Source: Sedimenticola hydrogenitrophicus
Lineage (GTDB): Bacteria; Pseudomonadota; Gammaproteobacteria; Chromatiales; Chromatiaceae
Length of the DNA: 64,000 nucleotides
Reading direction: 5' to 3'
Assembly: GCF_025175675.1 (NCBI RefSeq)
Contig: NZ_JANIOA010000015.1
Span: 38,350 to 102,349 of the forward strand
Both the position numbers and the translations under genes were made by a program. Positions 8,412-18,896 of this stretch are shown piece by piece; the first letter of the stretch is position 1; the number at the start of each line of letters is the position of its first letter. Under the pieces are notes generated by a model. It did not search any database, had not been told where the DNA came from, and saw only the letters and a list, made by a program, of their open reading frames with translations.

Positions 8412-10112
8412 TCAGGCCCTGGCGGCGGCATTCTCGATCTGGCGGGTGATGTGCCACTGCTGGGCAATGGACAGCACGTTGTTAGTCACCCAGTAGAGCA
8501 CCAGACCCGAGGGGAAGAAGGCGAAGAAGACGGTGAACACCACCGGCAGGGCCATCATGATCTTGGCCTGCATGGGATCCGGCGGCGCCGGATTCAACTT
8601 TTGCTGGATAAACATGGAGATACCCATGATCAGCGGCAGCACGAAGTAGGGATCCTTGGTGGAGAGATCCTGGATCCAGAAAATAAATGGTGCCTGACGC
8701 AGTTCCACGCTCTCCAGCAGCACCCAGTAGAGGGAGATGAAGACCGGGATCTGCACCACGATCGGCAGACAGCCGCCCAGCGGATTTATCTTCTCCTTCT
8801 TGTACAGCTCCATCATGGCGGCGTTGAGTCGCGTTTTATCCTCGCCGAATCGATCCTTCAAGGCCTGGATGCGCGGTGTCATCCGGCGCATGTTGGCCAT
8901 GGATTTGTAGCTGGCCTCGGAGAGTTTGTAGAACAGTACCTTGATCAGCAGGGTCAGCAGGATGATGGCCACACCCCAGTTGACTACCACACCTTGAATC
9001 TGCTTGAGCAGCCAGAAGATCGGCTGCGCGATCACCGTCAGCCAGCCGTAATCGACGGTGAGATCGAGCCCCGTAGAGATCGCCTTCAGCTCATCCTGCA
9101 GCTTGGGGCTGGCGACAAAGCCGCTGCTGAAGGTATGGCTGGTGCCTTTATCGACCGTCAGCGCCGGGGTGTAGGCGCCCAGCACATAGCGTTCGCCGGG
9201 GAGCACATTGGTGTAGAAGGTGCCGGTCTGATCCGCCGGCGGTATCCAGGCGCCGACAAAATAGTGCTGCAGCATGGCGATCCAGCCGCCCTTCACCTCG
9301 CGCGAGAGTTTGGACTCCTGCATATCATCAAAGTCGATCTTTTCGTACTTCTTCTCTCCACTGTAGATGGCACCGCCGGTGTAGGTGTAGAGCACCTTGG
9401 AGGCGGCGCTGTCATCCACCGCAGGGGTGCGCATCAACTGGCGATACTCGCGGCCGACCCAGGGTTGGCCGGAACCGTTTTCAACAATATGTTGAACCGT
9501 CACCAGGTAGCTGCCACGCTGGTAATTGAAGCGTTTGGTGACCTTGACCCCCTCCGGGCTGGTCCAGTAGAGATCCACACTCAGCTGGTCCGCGCCACTC
9601 TCCAACCGATAGCTGTGACTGTTGACCCGATAGGGGGTCTCATGACTGGGCGCGGCGCTGCCCTCGCCGGCAATCAGGCCAGACTGGGCGACGAACAGGT
9701 TGGGTATCTCCGGTTTCATCAACTGGAAGCTGTTTTCCTGGTCCCCCAGCGAGGCGGGATACTCGTTCAGGAACACCTTCAGCACATTGCCGCCGACGGT
9801 GCCGATCTCCATGGTGTAGAGATCGGTCCTGACGGTGACGCTGGCGGCGGTGGGCTGGCTTTCCGCCCCTGCCATGGGCAGCGCAGAATCGGCCGTGATC
9901 AAGGGGACGGCGGAGGGTTGCCCGTTGGCAGCGGGCGTCGGTGCCGATGGGATCGCCCTGGGAACGGACGTCGTGGTGCCGGCCTTGTCGCTGCTCATCT
10001 CGGTAGGGGCGGCCGTTTGCGGCTTGCCGCCGTAGTCCTTATCCCACGCCTGCCAGAGCATCATCAGGATGAAGGCCAGGGCGAAAAACAGTATCAGGCG
10101 AAGGTTATCCAT
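8412..10112 (-). CDS. yidC: Membrane protein insertase YidC
   Basis: A 566-residue inner-membrane insertase and Sec partner. It has an N-terminal signal-anchor (residues 4-22), a Ser/Thr/Ala/Pro-rich linker, and the large periplasmic beta-supersandwich domain typical of proteobacterial YidC (about 65-345). The conserved five-helix insertase core follows (about 355-550), including the [15 protein letters not shown] cytoplasmic helix and the [16 protein letters not shown] segment. Length matches the family (about 540-560). It sits between rnpA and mnmE as usual. No yidD gene occurs in the 98 bp between rnpA and yidC. Confidence 0.98.
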   Translation of the reverse strand: MDNLRLILFFALAFILMMLWQAWDKDYGGKPQTAAPTEMSSDKAGTTTSVPRAIPSAPTPAANGQPSAVPLITADSALPMAGAESQPTAASVTVRTDLYTMEIGTVGGNVLKVFLNEYPASLGDQENSFQLMKPEIPNLFVAQSGLIAGEGSAAPSHETPYRVNSHSYRLESGADQLSVDLYWTSPEGVKVTKRFNYQRGSYLVTVQHIVENGSGQPWVGREYRQLMRTPAVDDSAASKVLYTYTGGAIYSGEKKYEKIDFDDMQESKLSREVKGGWIAMLQHYFVGAWIPPADQTGTFYTNVLPGERYVLGAYTPALTVDKGTSHTFSSGFVASPKLQDELKAISTGLDLTVDYGWLTVIAQPIFWLLKQIQGVVVNWGVAIILLTLLIKVLFYKLSEASYKSMANMRRMTPRIQALKDRFGEDKTRLNAAMMELYKKEKINPLGGCLPIVVQIPVFISLYWVLLESVELRQAPFIFWIQDLSTKDPYFVLPLIMGISMFIQQKLNPAPPDPMQAKIMMALPVVFTVFFAFFPSGLVLYWVTNNVLSIAQQWHITRQIENAAARA

Positions 10113-10210
10113 GGACTATCTCGAACTCGAATTTGGAAGTTGCGTCGGCCGGTTTGGCAAAGGGCGTATTATGGACTGAAATCATGCTTAAGCGGAGATT
10201 TTTTCCGGCC

Positions 10211-10582
10211 TCAATCCCTGACAACGGATTTAGCCTGAGCGGCCTTTGTCCAGTGCCTGTCGAGCGAGTCCCGCAGTTGCTGCAGATTGGAAAGGTCTAT
10301 TCCGCGCGCGCACATCACCACCAGATCCAAACCCGCTAAATCGTGCTGCCTGAGTCTAAAGCTCTCTCTGATCAGCCGCTTGACCCGGTTTCGGTCAACC
10401 GCCCGCCGCAGAATTTTTTTGGCAACTGCTGTCCCCAAACGGGCATCGGGCCTGTCATTAGGCAGGAACAACACCGTAAAGCAGCGGTCTGATGATCTGC
10501 GAGAATTCTGAAAAACCCGTTTGAATTCAACAGGTTTTAGTAGCCGCAGAGCCCGACCGAAACTTGCCCTGCCAGTGTGCAA
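10211..10582 (-). CDS. rnpA: Ribonuclease P protein component
   Basis: A 123-residue basic protein that binds the RNase P RNA and assists 5' maturation of tRNAs. The conserved RNR signature is visible as AVDRNRVKRLIRESFR near residues 63-78, preceded by LGTAVAKKILRRA. Length is normal for the family (115-135). It lies 14 bp downstream of rpmH on the same strand, the universal bacterial arrangement, and probably shares the rpmH promoter. The start ATG is followed by a short non-conserved leader (MHTGRASFGRALRLL), where RLLKPVEFKRVFQ aligns with family N-termini. Confidence 0.95.
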   Translation of the reverse strand: MHTGRASFGRALRLLKPVEFKRVFQNSRRSSDRCFTVLFLPNDRPDARLGTAVAKKILRRAVDRNRVKRLIRESFRLRQHDLAGLDLVVMCARGIDLSNLQQLRDSLDRHWTKAAQAKSVVRD

Positions 10583-10596
10583 AGCAGGTCAGAAAC

Positions 10597-10731
10597 TCAG
10601 GATGCGAGACAATCACGTCCTTTTGCACGACGGGCATTGATGATCTTGCGGCCATTGCGTGTTGCCATGCGGGCGCGGAAACCGTGAGTACGTGCACGCT
10701 TCAAATTGCTCGGCTGAAAAGTTCTTTTCAT
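10597..10731 (-). CDS. rpmH: 50S ribosomal protein L34
   Basis: A 44-residue gene. The translation begins [18 protein letters not shown] and continues with [20 protein letters not shown], which is the canonical L34 sequence, and ends with a short non-conserved CLAS. L34 is a basic protein of the large ribosomal subunit. It leads the rpmH-rnpA-yidC-mnmE gene run on the minus strand, diverging from dnaA. A good sigma-70 promoter lies about 75 bp upstream (10806-10835). Confidence 0.97.
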   Translation of the reverse strand: MKRTFQPSNLKRARTHGFRARMATRNGRKIINARRAKGRDCLAS

Positions 10732-10805
10732 GACTAATACCAGGTAAATGATTAAGAAGGCCTTGACTAAACAAGCGCAGAAAAAGCCCCTGAAAAAGGG
10801 CGCGT

Positions 10806-10835
10806 ATAGTACGATGCCGGACTAGCGGATGTCAA
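10806..10835 (-). promoter_or_regulatory. Sigma-70 promoter for rpmH
   Basis: Reading the minus strand: TTGACA (10830-10835), an 18 bp spacer, then TACTAT (10806-10811). The -35 is consensus and the -10 has one or two deviations. It is correctly placed about 75 bp before the rpmH start codon. Confidence 0.7.
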
Positions 10836-11241
10836 CAAAAATGCGGCCGCGCAAGCGGCGCTAACCCGCTGATTTATCACAAACTATCGGCGGCCGGCAA
10901 AAGCGCCGTGGAAAAAACGCCGGGCACCGCGACGGGTGTCGCCGGTAACAAGAAAACATCTTTAATAACAATCATCTAGCTGCATGCCTCGGTCAACCTT
11001 GCCGGTGCCGCAACCCATTTACCGATGCGTAAAAGCTGTGGATAAGGCGGCGGAAGCGGAGTAAACTTTTGCCTCCACAGTTTCCGGTCACACAGAAGTA
11101 ATCCTCAAGGCAGGCCGACAATCCGTGGTCAAATCCAGGCCTTTCAGCCGTGTGGATCAGCAGCAAAAATCGCCGGATCCCTACACCTACTGTGAAAAGG
11201 GGAAATCCTTTCTCGTTTCAGAACAAGAGAGTACATCAAGC
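10836..11241. other. dnaA upstream region
   Basis: About 400 bp between the rpmH promoter and the chosen dnaA start. It contains one perfect DnaA box at 11037-11045 (TGTGGATAA) and no gene. An in-frame GTG at 11125 would extend DnaA by 39 residues, but that stretch is not DnaA-like. A dnaA promoter is expected here; I could not fix its -35 and -10 hexamers. Confidence 0.5.
11037..11045 (-). promoter_or_regulatory. DnaA box upstream of dnaA
   Basis: TGTGGATAA, the exact complement of the consensus TTATCCACA, about 200 bp before the dnaA start. It fits DnaA autoregulation or a second origin-associated box. Confidence 0.7.
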
Positions 11242-12603
11242 GTGAATTTTTGGAGCAAATGCACTGACCGGCTCGAGCATGATCTGCCTCAGCAGCAATT
11301 CAATACCTGGATTCGCCCCCTGCAGTCCGTAGAGGATGCACACAGCATCCGCTTACTGGCACCCAACCAGTTCGTGCTCAACTGGGTGCAGAATCACTAC
11401 CTTGGCGATATCACCGAATATCTGCAGAGTATCGCCGGCGCCAATGCACCCACCATTTCGCTGGAGATCGGCAGCAAGGCCACCGTCCAGCCCGCGGTGG
11501 AAGCCCACCCGGAGGCGCCCTCCCACCGGCGCCTTCAGGGCGCCCGGACCAACGTGCGTCAGAGTGAGGACTCACCGATGCCGAGCAACCTCAATCCCAA
11601 CTTTGTCTTCGAGACCTTTGTTGAGGGAAAGTCGAATCAGTTGGCCAGGGCCGCCTCGATACAGATCGGCGAGAACCCCGGCACCGCCTATAATCCGCTG
11701 TTCATCTATGGCGGGGTGGGACTGGGCAAGACCCATCTGATGCACGCCGTCGGCAACATGATTGTGAAAACCAATCCCCGCGCCCGCGTCGTCTATGTCC
11801 ATTCCGAGGGCTTCGTCGCCCAGATGGTGAAGGCGCTTCAGCACAACACCATCGACGAATTCAAGCGCCGCTTCCGCAGCGTCAACGCCCTGCTGATCGA
11901 CGATGTGCAGTTCTTTGCCGGCAAGGAGCGCTCCCAGGAGGAGTTCTTCCACACCTTCAATGCGCTGTTCGAATCCCAGCAGCAGATCATCCTTTCCAGC
12001 GATCGCTTTCCCAAGGAGGTTTCCGGCCTCGAGGAGCGGCTCAAGTCCCGTTTTGGCTGGGGCCTGACGGTGGCCATCGAACCGCCCGATCTTGAGACCC
12101 GGGTCGCCATCCTGAAGAGCAAGGCCGATCAGCTGTTTGGGGTGGATCTACCCAATGAGGTGGCCTTCTTTATCGGCAAAAGGGTACGTTCAAATATCCG
12201 CGAACTGGAAGGGGCACTGCGGCGTATTATTGCCAATGCGGAGTTTACCGGGCGTCCCATTACCCAGGAGTTTGCCAAGGATGCCCTGCGAGACATGCTG
12301 GCGGCGCAGGATAAGCAAGTCACCATAGAGAATATCCAGAAGACCGTCGCCGAGTACTACAAGATCCGCACCTCCGAGCTGCTCTCTGCCAAGCGCAGCC
12401 GCACCATCGCCCGGCCACGCCAGATCGCCATGACCCTGGCAAAGGAGCTGACCAATCACAGCCTTCCGGAGATAGGTGAGGCCTTCGGCGGTCGCGACCA
12501 TACGACGGTACTCTACGCAACGCGCAAAATCGCCGAGCTGAAAGAGGGGGACAATCGGGTTGAAGAGGACTATGGAAACCTGTTAAGAACTCTCACCAGT
12601 TAA
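11242..12603 (+). CDS. dnaA: Chromosomal replication initiator DnaA
   Basis: A 453-residue initiator ATPase that melts oriC and loads DnaB. Domain I begins [20 protein letters not shown], a variable linker (domain II) follows, and the AAA+ domain III has [10 protein letters not shown] (Walker A), LLIDDVQFF (Walker B) and a sensor arginine region. Domain IV has the [14 protein letters not shown]-binding signature. I chose the GTG at 11242 because it gives the normal domain I start and family length; a GTG at 11125 would add 39 unrelated residues. It heads the dnaA-dnaN-recF-gyrB run. DnaA boxes lie on both sides, which suggests autoregulation. Confidence 0.97.
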   Translation: MNFWSKCTDRLEHDLPQQQFNTWIRPLQSVEDAHSIRLLAPNQFVLNWVQNHYLGDITEYLQSIAGANAPTISLEIGSKATVQPAVEAHPEAPSHRRLQGARTNVRQSEDSPMPSNLNPNFVFETFVEGKSNQLARAASIQIGENPGTAYNPLFIYGGVGLGKTHLMHAVGNMIVKTNPRARVVYVHSEGFVAQMVKALQHNTIDEFKRRFRSVNALLIDDVQFFAGKERSQEEFFHTFNALFESQQQIILSSDRFPKEVSGLEERLKSRFGWGLTVAIEPPDLETRVAILKSKADQLFGVDLPNEVAFFIGKRVRSNIRELEGALRRIIANAEFTGRPITQEFAKDALRDMLAAQDKQVTIENIQKTVAEYYKIRTSELLSAKRSRTIARPRQIAMTLAKELTNHSLPEIGEAFGGRDHTTVLYATRKIAELKEGDNRVEEDYGNLLRTLTS

Positions 12604-12612
12604 TGTGGATAA
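12604..12612 (-). promoter_or_regulatory. DnaA box 1 of oriC
   Basis: TGTGGATAA immediately after the dnaA stop; perfect complement of the consensus. Confidence 0.8.
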
Positions 12613-12649
12613 ACTGTTGATGTTTTTGCGGCAAAACAGCATGCTTTAG

Positions 12650-12658
12650 TTATCCACA
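12650..12658 (+). promoter_or_regulatory. DnaA box 2 of oriC
   Basis: TTATCCACA, perfect consensus, 37 bp after box 1 and facing it. Confidence 0.8.
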
Positions 12659-12693
12659 GATGATCAACATCTCTTTCATGATGCATACCGCTG

Positions 12694-12702
12694 TTATCAA
12701 CA
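12694..12702 (+). promoter_or_regulatory. DnaA box 3 of oriC (near-consensus)
   Basis: TTATCAACA, one mismatch to the consensus, inside the small palindrome GCTGTTATCAACAGC. Confidence 0.55.
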
Positions 12703-12827
12703 GCTAAAAACCGGCATAACTAATTGATAAACAACAAGAAATAATGATTGATCAACAGTAATCGTGCTGTGTAATAATAACAGTAAATCTATATAAATAT
12801 TTTATATCTATTAAAGAGTACTTCGCC

Positions 12828-13928
12828 ATGAAGATCGTCACGACCAGGGATAATCTGCTTAAACCACTTCAACAAGTAGGTGGAGTTGTGGAGAGAAGAC
12901 AGACCCTACCGATTCTTGCGAATGTCCTGATCAATGCAGGCAATGGAAAAGTCACCATTACCGCAACAGACCTTGAAGTCGAGATGAAAACCACCAGCGT
13001 GGTGGATTGCGACGGCGAAGTGGATTTCACCCTCCCGGCAAGAAAACTGCTCGATATCTGCAAGGCACTGCCGGATGACGCCACCATTGAACTCAATATC
13101 GAAAACGAACGGGTCGTCATCAAGTCGGGGAGAAGTCGATTCACCTTGGGGGTCTTGCCCGCCAACGACTACCCATCCATCGAACCATCGGCCAGCAGCC
13201 ACCGGTTCACGGTGACTCAAAAGATATTAAAGCGGCTTATAGAAAAAACCCAGTTCGCCATGGCCATTCAGGATGTCCGCTACTACCTGAACGGATTACT
13301 GATCGAAATGAACGAGGGGCTTATCCGCGCGGTAGCGACCGACGGACATCGCCTCGCCCTCAGTGAAGCCGAATGTGCCCTGGGGCAGGAGACCGGCCTG
13401 CAGGTCATCTTGCCAAGAAAGGCGGTCCTGGAGCTCGCCCGCCTGCTGAGTGAAAGCGACGAGCCGATCGAGATCGACGTCAGCAGCAATCACATCCGCT
13501 TCACCATGGGGGAGACCAGTTTCACCTCCAAGCTTATCGATGGTAAATTTCCGGATTATCAGCGTGTTATCCCGAGCAACACGGACAAGGAGATCACCGC
13601 GGATCGGGATGATCTCAAGCAGGCTCTGATGCGCACCTCCATCCTGTCCAACGAAAAATATCGGGGGATACGATTCCAGTTTTCCAGTGGCCTGTTGAAA
13701 TTGCTCGCCCATAACCCGGAACAGGAAGAGGCCGAGGATGAGATGGAGATCGACTACCAGGGTGACCAACTGGTTATCGGTTTTAATGTGGGTTACCTGA
13801 TCGAGGTCCTGAACGTTATCGATACTGAATCGGTGAAGCTGTCGCTCAGTGATTCCAACAGCAGTTGTCTCATTCAGAACATGGATAGTGAGCAGAGTCG
13901 ATATGTCATTATGCCGATGCGGCTTTAG
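12828..13928 (+). CDS. dnaN: DNA polymerase III sliding clamp (beta subunit)
   Basis: 366 residues, the exact usual length of gammaproteobacterial beta clamps. It forms the dimeric ring that tethers polymerase to DNA. Three clamp domains of about 120 residues can be followed. The protein starts MKIVTTRDNLLKPLQQVGGVVERRQ, abbreviated here, and ends with SRYVIMPMRL, the conserved C-terminus that forms the partner-binding pocket. AAAGAG lies about nine bases before the ATG. It follows oriC and precedes recF by 99 bp, in which a hairpin occurs at 13972-13995. Confidence 0.98.
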   Translation: MKIVTTRDNLLKPLQQVGGVVERRQTLPILANVLINAGNGKVTITATDLEVEMKTTSVVDCDGEVDFTLPARKLLDICKALPDDATIELNIENERVVIKSGRSRFTLGVLPANDYPSIEPSASSHRFTVTQKILKRLIEKTQFAMAIQDVRYYLNGLLIEMNEGLIRAVATDGHRLALSEAECALGQETGLQVILPRKAVLELARLLSESDEPIEIDVSSNHIRFTMGETSFTSKLIDGKFPDYQRVIPSNTDKEITADRDDLKQALMRTSILSNEKYRGIRFQFSSGLLKLLAHNPEQEEAEDEMEIDYQGDQLVIGFNVGYLIEVLNVIDTESVKLSLSDSNSSCLIQNMDSEQSRYVIMPMRL

Positions 13929-13971
13929 CTCCTGGGAGGCTGTCGGGAAACCCCGGTAGACTCCTTGTATC

Positions 13972-13995
13972 GGGACTGGTGAGATAGCCAGTCCC
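13972..13995. other. Hairpin between dnaN and recF
   Basis: GGGACTGG and CCAGTCCC enclose an eight-base loop. No T-run follows, so it is more likely an RNA processing or stabilising structure within the dnaN-recF transcript than a terminator. Confidence 0.4.
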
Positions 13996-14027
13996 CTATC
14001 CACCCGCCCGAATAACGGGAACCTCCC

Positions 14028-15098
14028 GTGACTATCAAGCAGATCAAAATCCAGCATCTCAGAAACATCGCTGAGGCCGATATACGATTTGCAGCTGGGA
14101 TCAATGTTGTAACCGGAAAAAACGGTTCGGGAAAAAGCACCTTACTTGAAGCGATCTACATGCTCGGGCGAGGGCGCTCCTTTCGCACATCAAAATTTGG
14201 CCCCGTGGTACAGCATGGTGAGAAATCGCTGACCCTGTTCGCTATCTCTTCCCTGGCGCGTGAACACCGGATCGGGATACATAAGAGCGCCAGCCAGACA
14301 ATCATCAAGATCGACGGCGAGAGCATCACGAAGCTTTCCGATATCGCCAAGATGACTCCGCTGCAGATACTCACCCCCATGTCACATGAGATACTCGAAC
14401 GGGGTCCCGAGTATCGGCGCCGATTCGTGGAATGGGGTGTGTTCCACGTGGAACCTTCCTATTACCCGAATTATAAAAAATTCTGCAAGGCACTGAAGCA
14501 GAGGAACAGTCTGTTGAAGACCGATCCTGGCACGGTATCGAGCTGGAATCAGATCGTCGGTGGTTTCGGCGAGGAGATGAATAGGCTACGCGAGGATTAT
14601 TTCAACCTTCTGCAAAGTACCTTCAAAGACGAACTGGCGCAGTTGAATATCGACAGCAAGATCGAAATATCCTGGAAGCGGGGGTGGGACGAGGGGGTAT
14701 CCCTGGCATCGGCACTTAAACAGAGAGAGCCCTCCGACATAAAACAGGGTTACACCCAGGTGGGTCCCCATCGGGCTGATATCCGTTTGCTGTTTGAGGG
14801 GCGTTCGGCCTTCACCTCCATCTCCCGTGGCCAGCAAAAGATGATTATCTCCGCACTGCATCTGGCCCAGGCGGCCATTACCCAAAAGCGGACGGGTATC
14901 ATGCCTATCCTCCTCTTTGACGACCTGGTGGCCGAGCTCGATGCGGAAAACCGGGACAGATTGCTGAGGCGCATAAATCAGATCGGCTGTCAGGCGTTTA
15001 TCACCGCAACCGATCGACCTGGTGAGGTGGGCGACATAGAGATGAATGAGATCCGTATCGAATCGGGGACGGTCAAACCGACTGATCATGTGAGCTGA
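14028..15098 (+). CDS. recF: DNA replication and repair protein RecF
   Basis: A 356-residue SMC-like ATPase that acts with RecO and RecR in gap repair. Visible motifs are GKNGSGKSTLLEAIY (Walker A, residues about 30-44), SRGQQKMIISALHLAQA (ABC signature region) and LLFDDLVAELD (Walker B). The start is GTG at 14028, giving TIKQIKIQHLRNI, the standard RecF N-terminus. It stands in the usual place after dnaN. The coding sequence carries a 15-of-16 match to the ParB site parS at 14440-14455, where it encodes VFHVEP. Confidence 0.96.
   Translation: MTIKQIKIQHLRNIAEADIRFAAGINVVTGKNGSGKSTLLEAIYMLGRGRSFRTSKFGPVVQHGEKSLTLFAISSLAREHRIGIHKSASQTIIKIDGESITKLSDIAKMTPLQILTPMSHEILERGPEYRRRFVEWGVFHVEPSYYPNYKKFCKALKQRNSLLKTDPGTVSSWNQIVGGFGEEMNRLREDYFNLLQSTFKDELAQLNIDSKIEISWKRGWDEGVSLASALKQREPSDIKQGYTQVGPHRADIRLLFEGRSAFTSISRGQQKMIISALHLAQAAITQKRTGIMPILLFDDLVAELDAENRDRLLRRINQIGCQAFITATDRPGEVGDIEMNEIRIESGTVKPTDHVS
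14440..14455. promoter_or_regulatory. parS: parS-like ParB-binding site inside recF
   Basis: TGTTCCACGTGGAACC, differing only at the last base from the palindrome TGTTCCACGTGGAACA. The bacterial parS consensus is TGTTNCACGTGNAACA. It lies within 2 kb of the proposed oriC, as parS sites usually do. Confidence 0.7.
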
Positions 15099-15147
15099 AG
15101 GCTGGTCAATCTATAGATCATGTTAGCGAGTTCAGTTCCAGATGCCG

Positions 15148-15239
15148 GGCGGGCTACCCCCATTCAGGGACCGTCGGAGGTAGTAGGAGTGGTACAGGGA
15201 TGTACTCACAGCGTGTCCCTGAATGGGGGTAGCCTGCCC
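15148..15239. repeat. Inverted repeat with GGCTACCCCCATTCAGGGA arms
   Basis: The arms at about 15148-15170 and 15216-15239 are near-perfect complements. The loop contains TGGTACAGGGATGTACTCAC, a version of a motif found in four other intergenic repeats. It is directly followed by CCTGAACGACGCC, which is also found in the 54665-54733 element. Confidence 0.65.
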
Positions 15240-15264
15240 TGAACGACGCCTTTTGAACTCCTAA

Positions 15265-15438
15265 GTAACTATTCAGCATGTTCAACTTAAGGTTCGGCGC
15301 CGTCACGGTTACGGGGAATTTGTTCCAAGAGACACCGTAAATAAATCCCTGTAGGCTCCACTATGGTATCCCTGCCGTAGAGGCTCTTTCCACAAACACC
15401 CCGTATCCACGACTGAAGCTTGGGTGCTGAATAGTTAC
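15265..15438. mobile_element. 174 bp MITE-like insertion, IS66-like ends, 8 bp target duplication
   Basis: The ends are GTAACTATTCAGCA (15265-15278) and its exact complement (15425-15438). The eight bases before (ACTCCTAA) and after (ACTCCGAA) match at seven of eight positions. GTAA termini with 8 bp duplications are the pattern of IS66-family elements. It interrupts an older GAACTCCGAAACTT repeat. There is no transposase, so it is non-autonomous. Confidence 0.65.
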
Positions 15439-15468
15439 ACTCCGAAACTTGCGCTATAACCATCCCGA

Positions 15469-15570
15469 CTTGTTGGTCTTTTCCTGGGCCTTTGGCGTTA
15501 CGCCAAGGCTTACATAGTGTGACTAGGCGCGTCTTGAAGGCAACCGAATATCCGGCGCAATCTGTAACTG
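15469..15570. repeat. Interspersed repeat, copy upstream of gyrB
   Basis: Shares long blocks with 45601-45725: CTTG(T/C)TGGTCTTTTC, GGCGTTACG(C/G)CAAG, CTTACATAG, CTTGAAGGCAA and CCCGGCGCAAT-like endings. It fills part of the 580 bp recF-gyrB gap. The antisense reading frame across it also resembles the frame across the other copy, but this looks like repeat conservation rather than a gene. Confidence 0.6.
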
Positions 15571-15593
15571 GGTGTGCTTTCCAGACCCTAAGG

Positions 15594-15609
15594 TGTTCCA
15601 CGTGGAACA
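15594..15609. promoter_or_regulatory. parS: Perfect parS-like site upstream of gyrB
   Basis: TGTTCCACGTGGAACA, a perfect 16 bp palindrome that fully matches the parS consensus. It lies 70 bp before gyrB and about 1.15 kb from the recF site. ParA and ParB genes are not in the window. Confidence 0.85.
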
Positions 15610-15646
15610 TCGGTGATTTATGAATAAATCTGCAGGCGGCATGGTG

Positions 15647-15652
15647 TATAAT
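15647..15652 (+). promoter_or_regulatory. -10 element for gyrB
   Basis: TATAAT preceded by TGG, 27 bp before the gyrB ATG. The -35 region is poor. Start-site spacing would give a very short leader containing AGGAG. The supercoiling-sensitive character often seen for gyrB cannot be judged. Confidence 0.5.
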
Positions 15653-15666
15653 GGGCCGTTCGTTAA

Positions 15667-18084
<2,418 letters not shown>

Positions 18085-18105
18085 TCACCGGCCAGGGGAT
18101 GGATC

Positions 18106-18131
18106 AAAAGGGGCCTCACGGCCCCTTTTTA
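18106..18131 (+). terminator. Rho-independent terminator of gyrB
   Basis: AAAAGGGGCC, a four-base loop, GGCCCCTTTTT and further T-rich sequence, 22 bp after the gyrB stop. It ends the dnaA-gyrB gene run. Confidence 0.9.
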
Positions 18132-18185
18132 TTTACTCGAACGGGTGTCGATCCGCTATCTTGTAAGTGAATACTTACTTCCGCT

Positions 18186-18896
18186 CTATTGTATCTGGGA
18201 CATGGTGTTCTCTATCCAGCTCTCCACATCCCTGTTGATGTCGGCGGCCTTTCGCCCGGCCGAGGGAATGGGGTCACCGACCACCACCTTGATGACGCCC
18301 GGGTATTTACGGATGTCACGGCGGCGCCAGAAGGAGCCCGCGTTGTGTGCAATGGGGATAACCGGGACGCCGCTCTTTTCGGCCAGCAGCGCCCCTCCCA
18401 GGCCATAACGCCGCCGTTCCCCGGGGGCAACCCGGGTCCCCTCCGGAAATATCACCACCAGCCGCCTCTGCTGCAGCCGCACGATGCCGGTTTCGATTAC
18501 CTGGCGCGCCGCCTTGCTGCCGGCCTTGCGATTGATGGCGATCGGCTGCACGGTAGCGGCCGCCCAGCCGAAAAAGGGGACCCACATGAGCTCGCGTTTC
18601 AGCACCCAGGCCTGTTCGGGTGGCAGCAGCGCTCGCAACGCCATGGTCTCCCAGGCGGATTGATGCTTGGCCAGGACAATCGCCCCCGATTCGGGGACCT
18701 TTTCAAGACCCTCAATCTGATACCCGAGACCGCAAAAGTACTTGAGACACCAGAGATTGACCGCACCCCAGGCATTGGCGATCCGGCAGCGCTGCCGGTA
18801 GGGCAACACCCAGCCGACGATGGATAACAGGCCCGCGAGTATCAGCGTGGTGAGCACCAGGCTCACCAGATAGAGCAGAGATCGAAGCAGGATCAT
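18186..18896 (-). CDS. plsC: 1-acyl-sn-glycerol-3-phosphate acyltransferase (PlsC family)
   Basis: A 236-residue inner-membrane enzyme that acylates lysophosphatidate to phosphatidate. An N-terminal hydrophobic helix (residues 5-30) anchors it. The acyltransferase block I is AKHQSAWET (the Hx4D box appears as Hx4E, a known variant), and block III is FPEGTRVAPGER, followed by GVPVIPIAHNAG. Length fits short proteobacterial PlsC proteins. It overlaps gmhB by 4 bp, so the two are translationally coupled; gmhB-plsC pairs next to glyS are common in gammaproteobacteria. Confidence 0.92.
   Translation of the reverse strand: MILLRSLLYLVSLVLTTLILAGLLSIVGWVLPYRQRCRIANAWGAVNLWCLKYFCGLGYQIEGLEKVPESGAIVLAKHQSAWETMALRALLPPEQAWVLKRELMWVPFFGWAAATVQPIAINRKAGSKAARQVIETGIVRLQQRRLVVIFPEGTRVAPGERRRYGLGGALLAEKSGVPVIPIAHNAGSFWRRRDIRKYPGVIKVVVGDPIPSAGRKAADINRDVESWIENTMSQIQ

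Larger units (their letters stand above)
12604..12827. other. oriC: Probable chromosomal replication origin (oriC)
   Basis: The 224 bp gap between dnaA and dnaN has two perfect DnaA boxes (12604-12612 and 12650-12658, in opposite orientations) and a near-consensus one, TTATCAACA, at 12694-12702. Further TTGAT/ATCAA motifs lie at about 12724-12757. The right side (about 12765-12815) is strikingly AT-rich and could be the duplex unwinding element. The position beside dnaA and dnaN and the gene order switch around here support an origin. A GC-skew plot would be decisive. Confidence 0.75.

Noticed and set aside
8328..10238. 636-residue frame antisense to yidC
   Set aside because: Shadow frame opposite a well-supported gene; low-complexity Gln/His/Gly composition.
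11125..11241. Upstream extension of dnaA from GTG 11125
   Set aside because: Residues do not resemble DnaA domain I; GTG 11242 gives the normal length and start.
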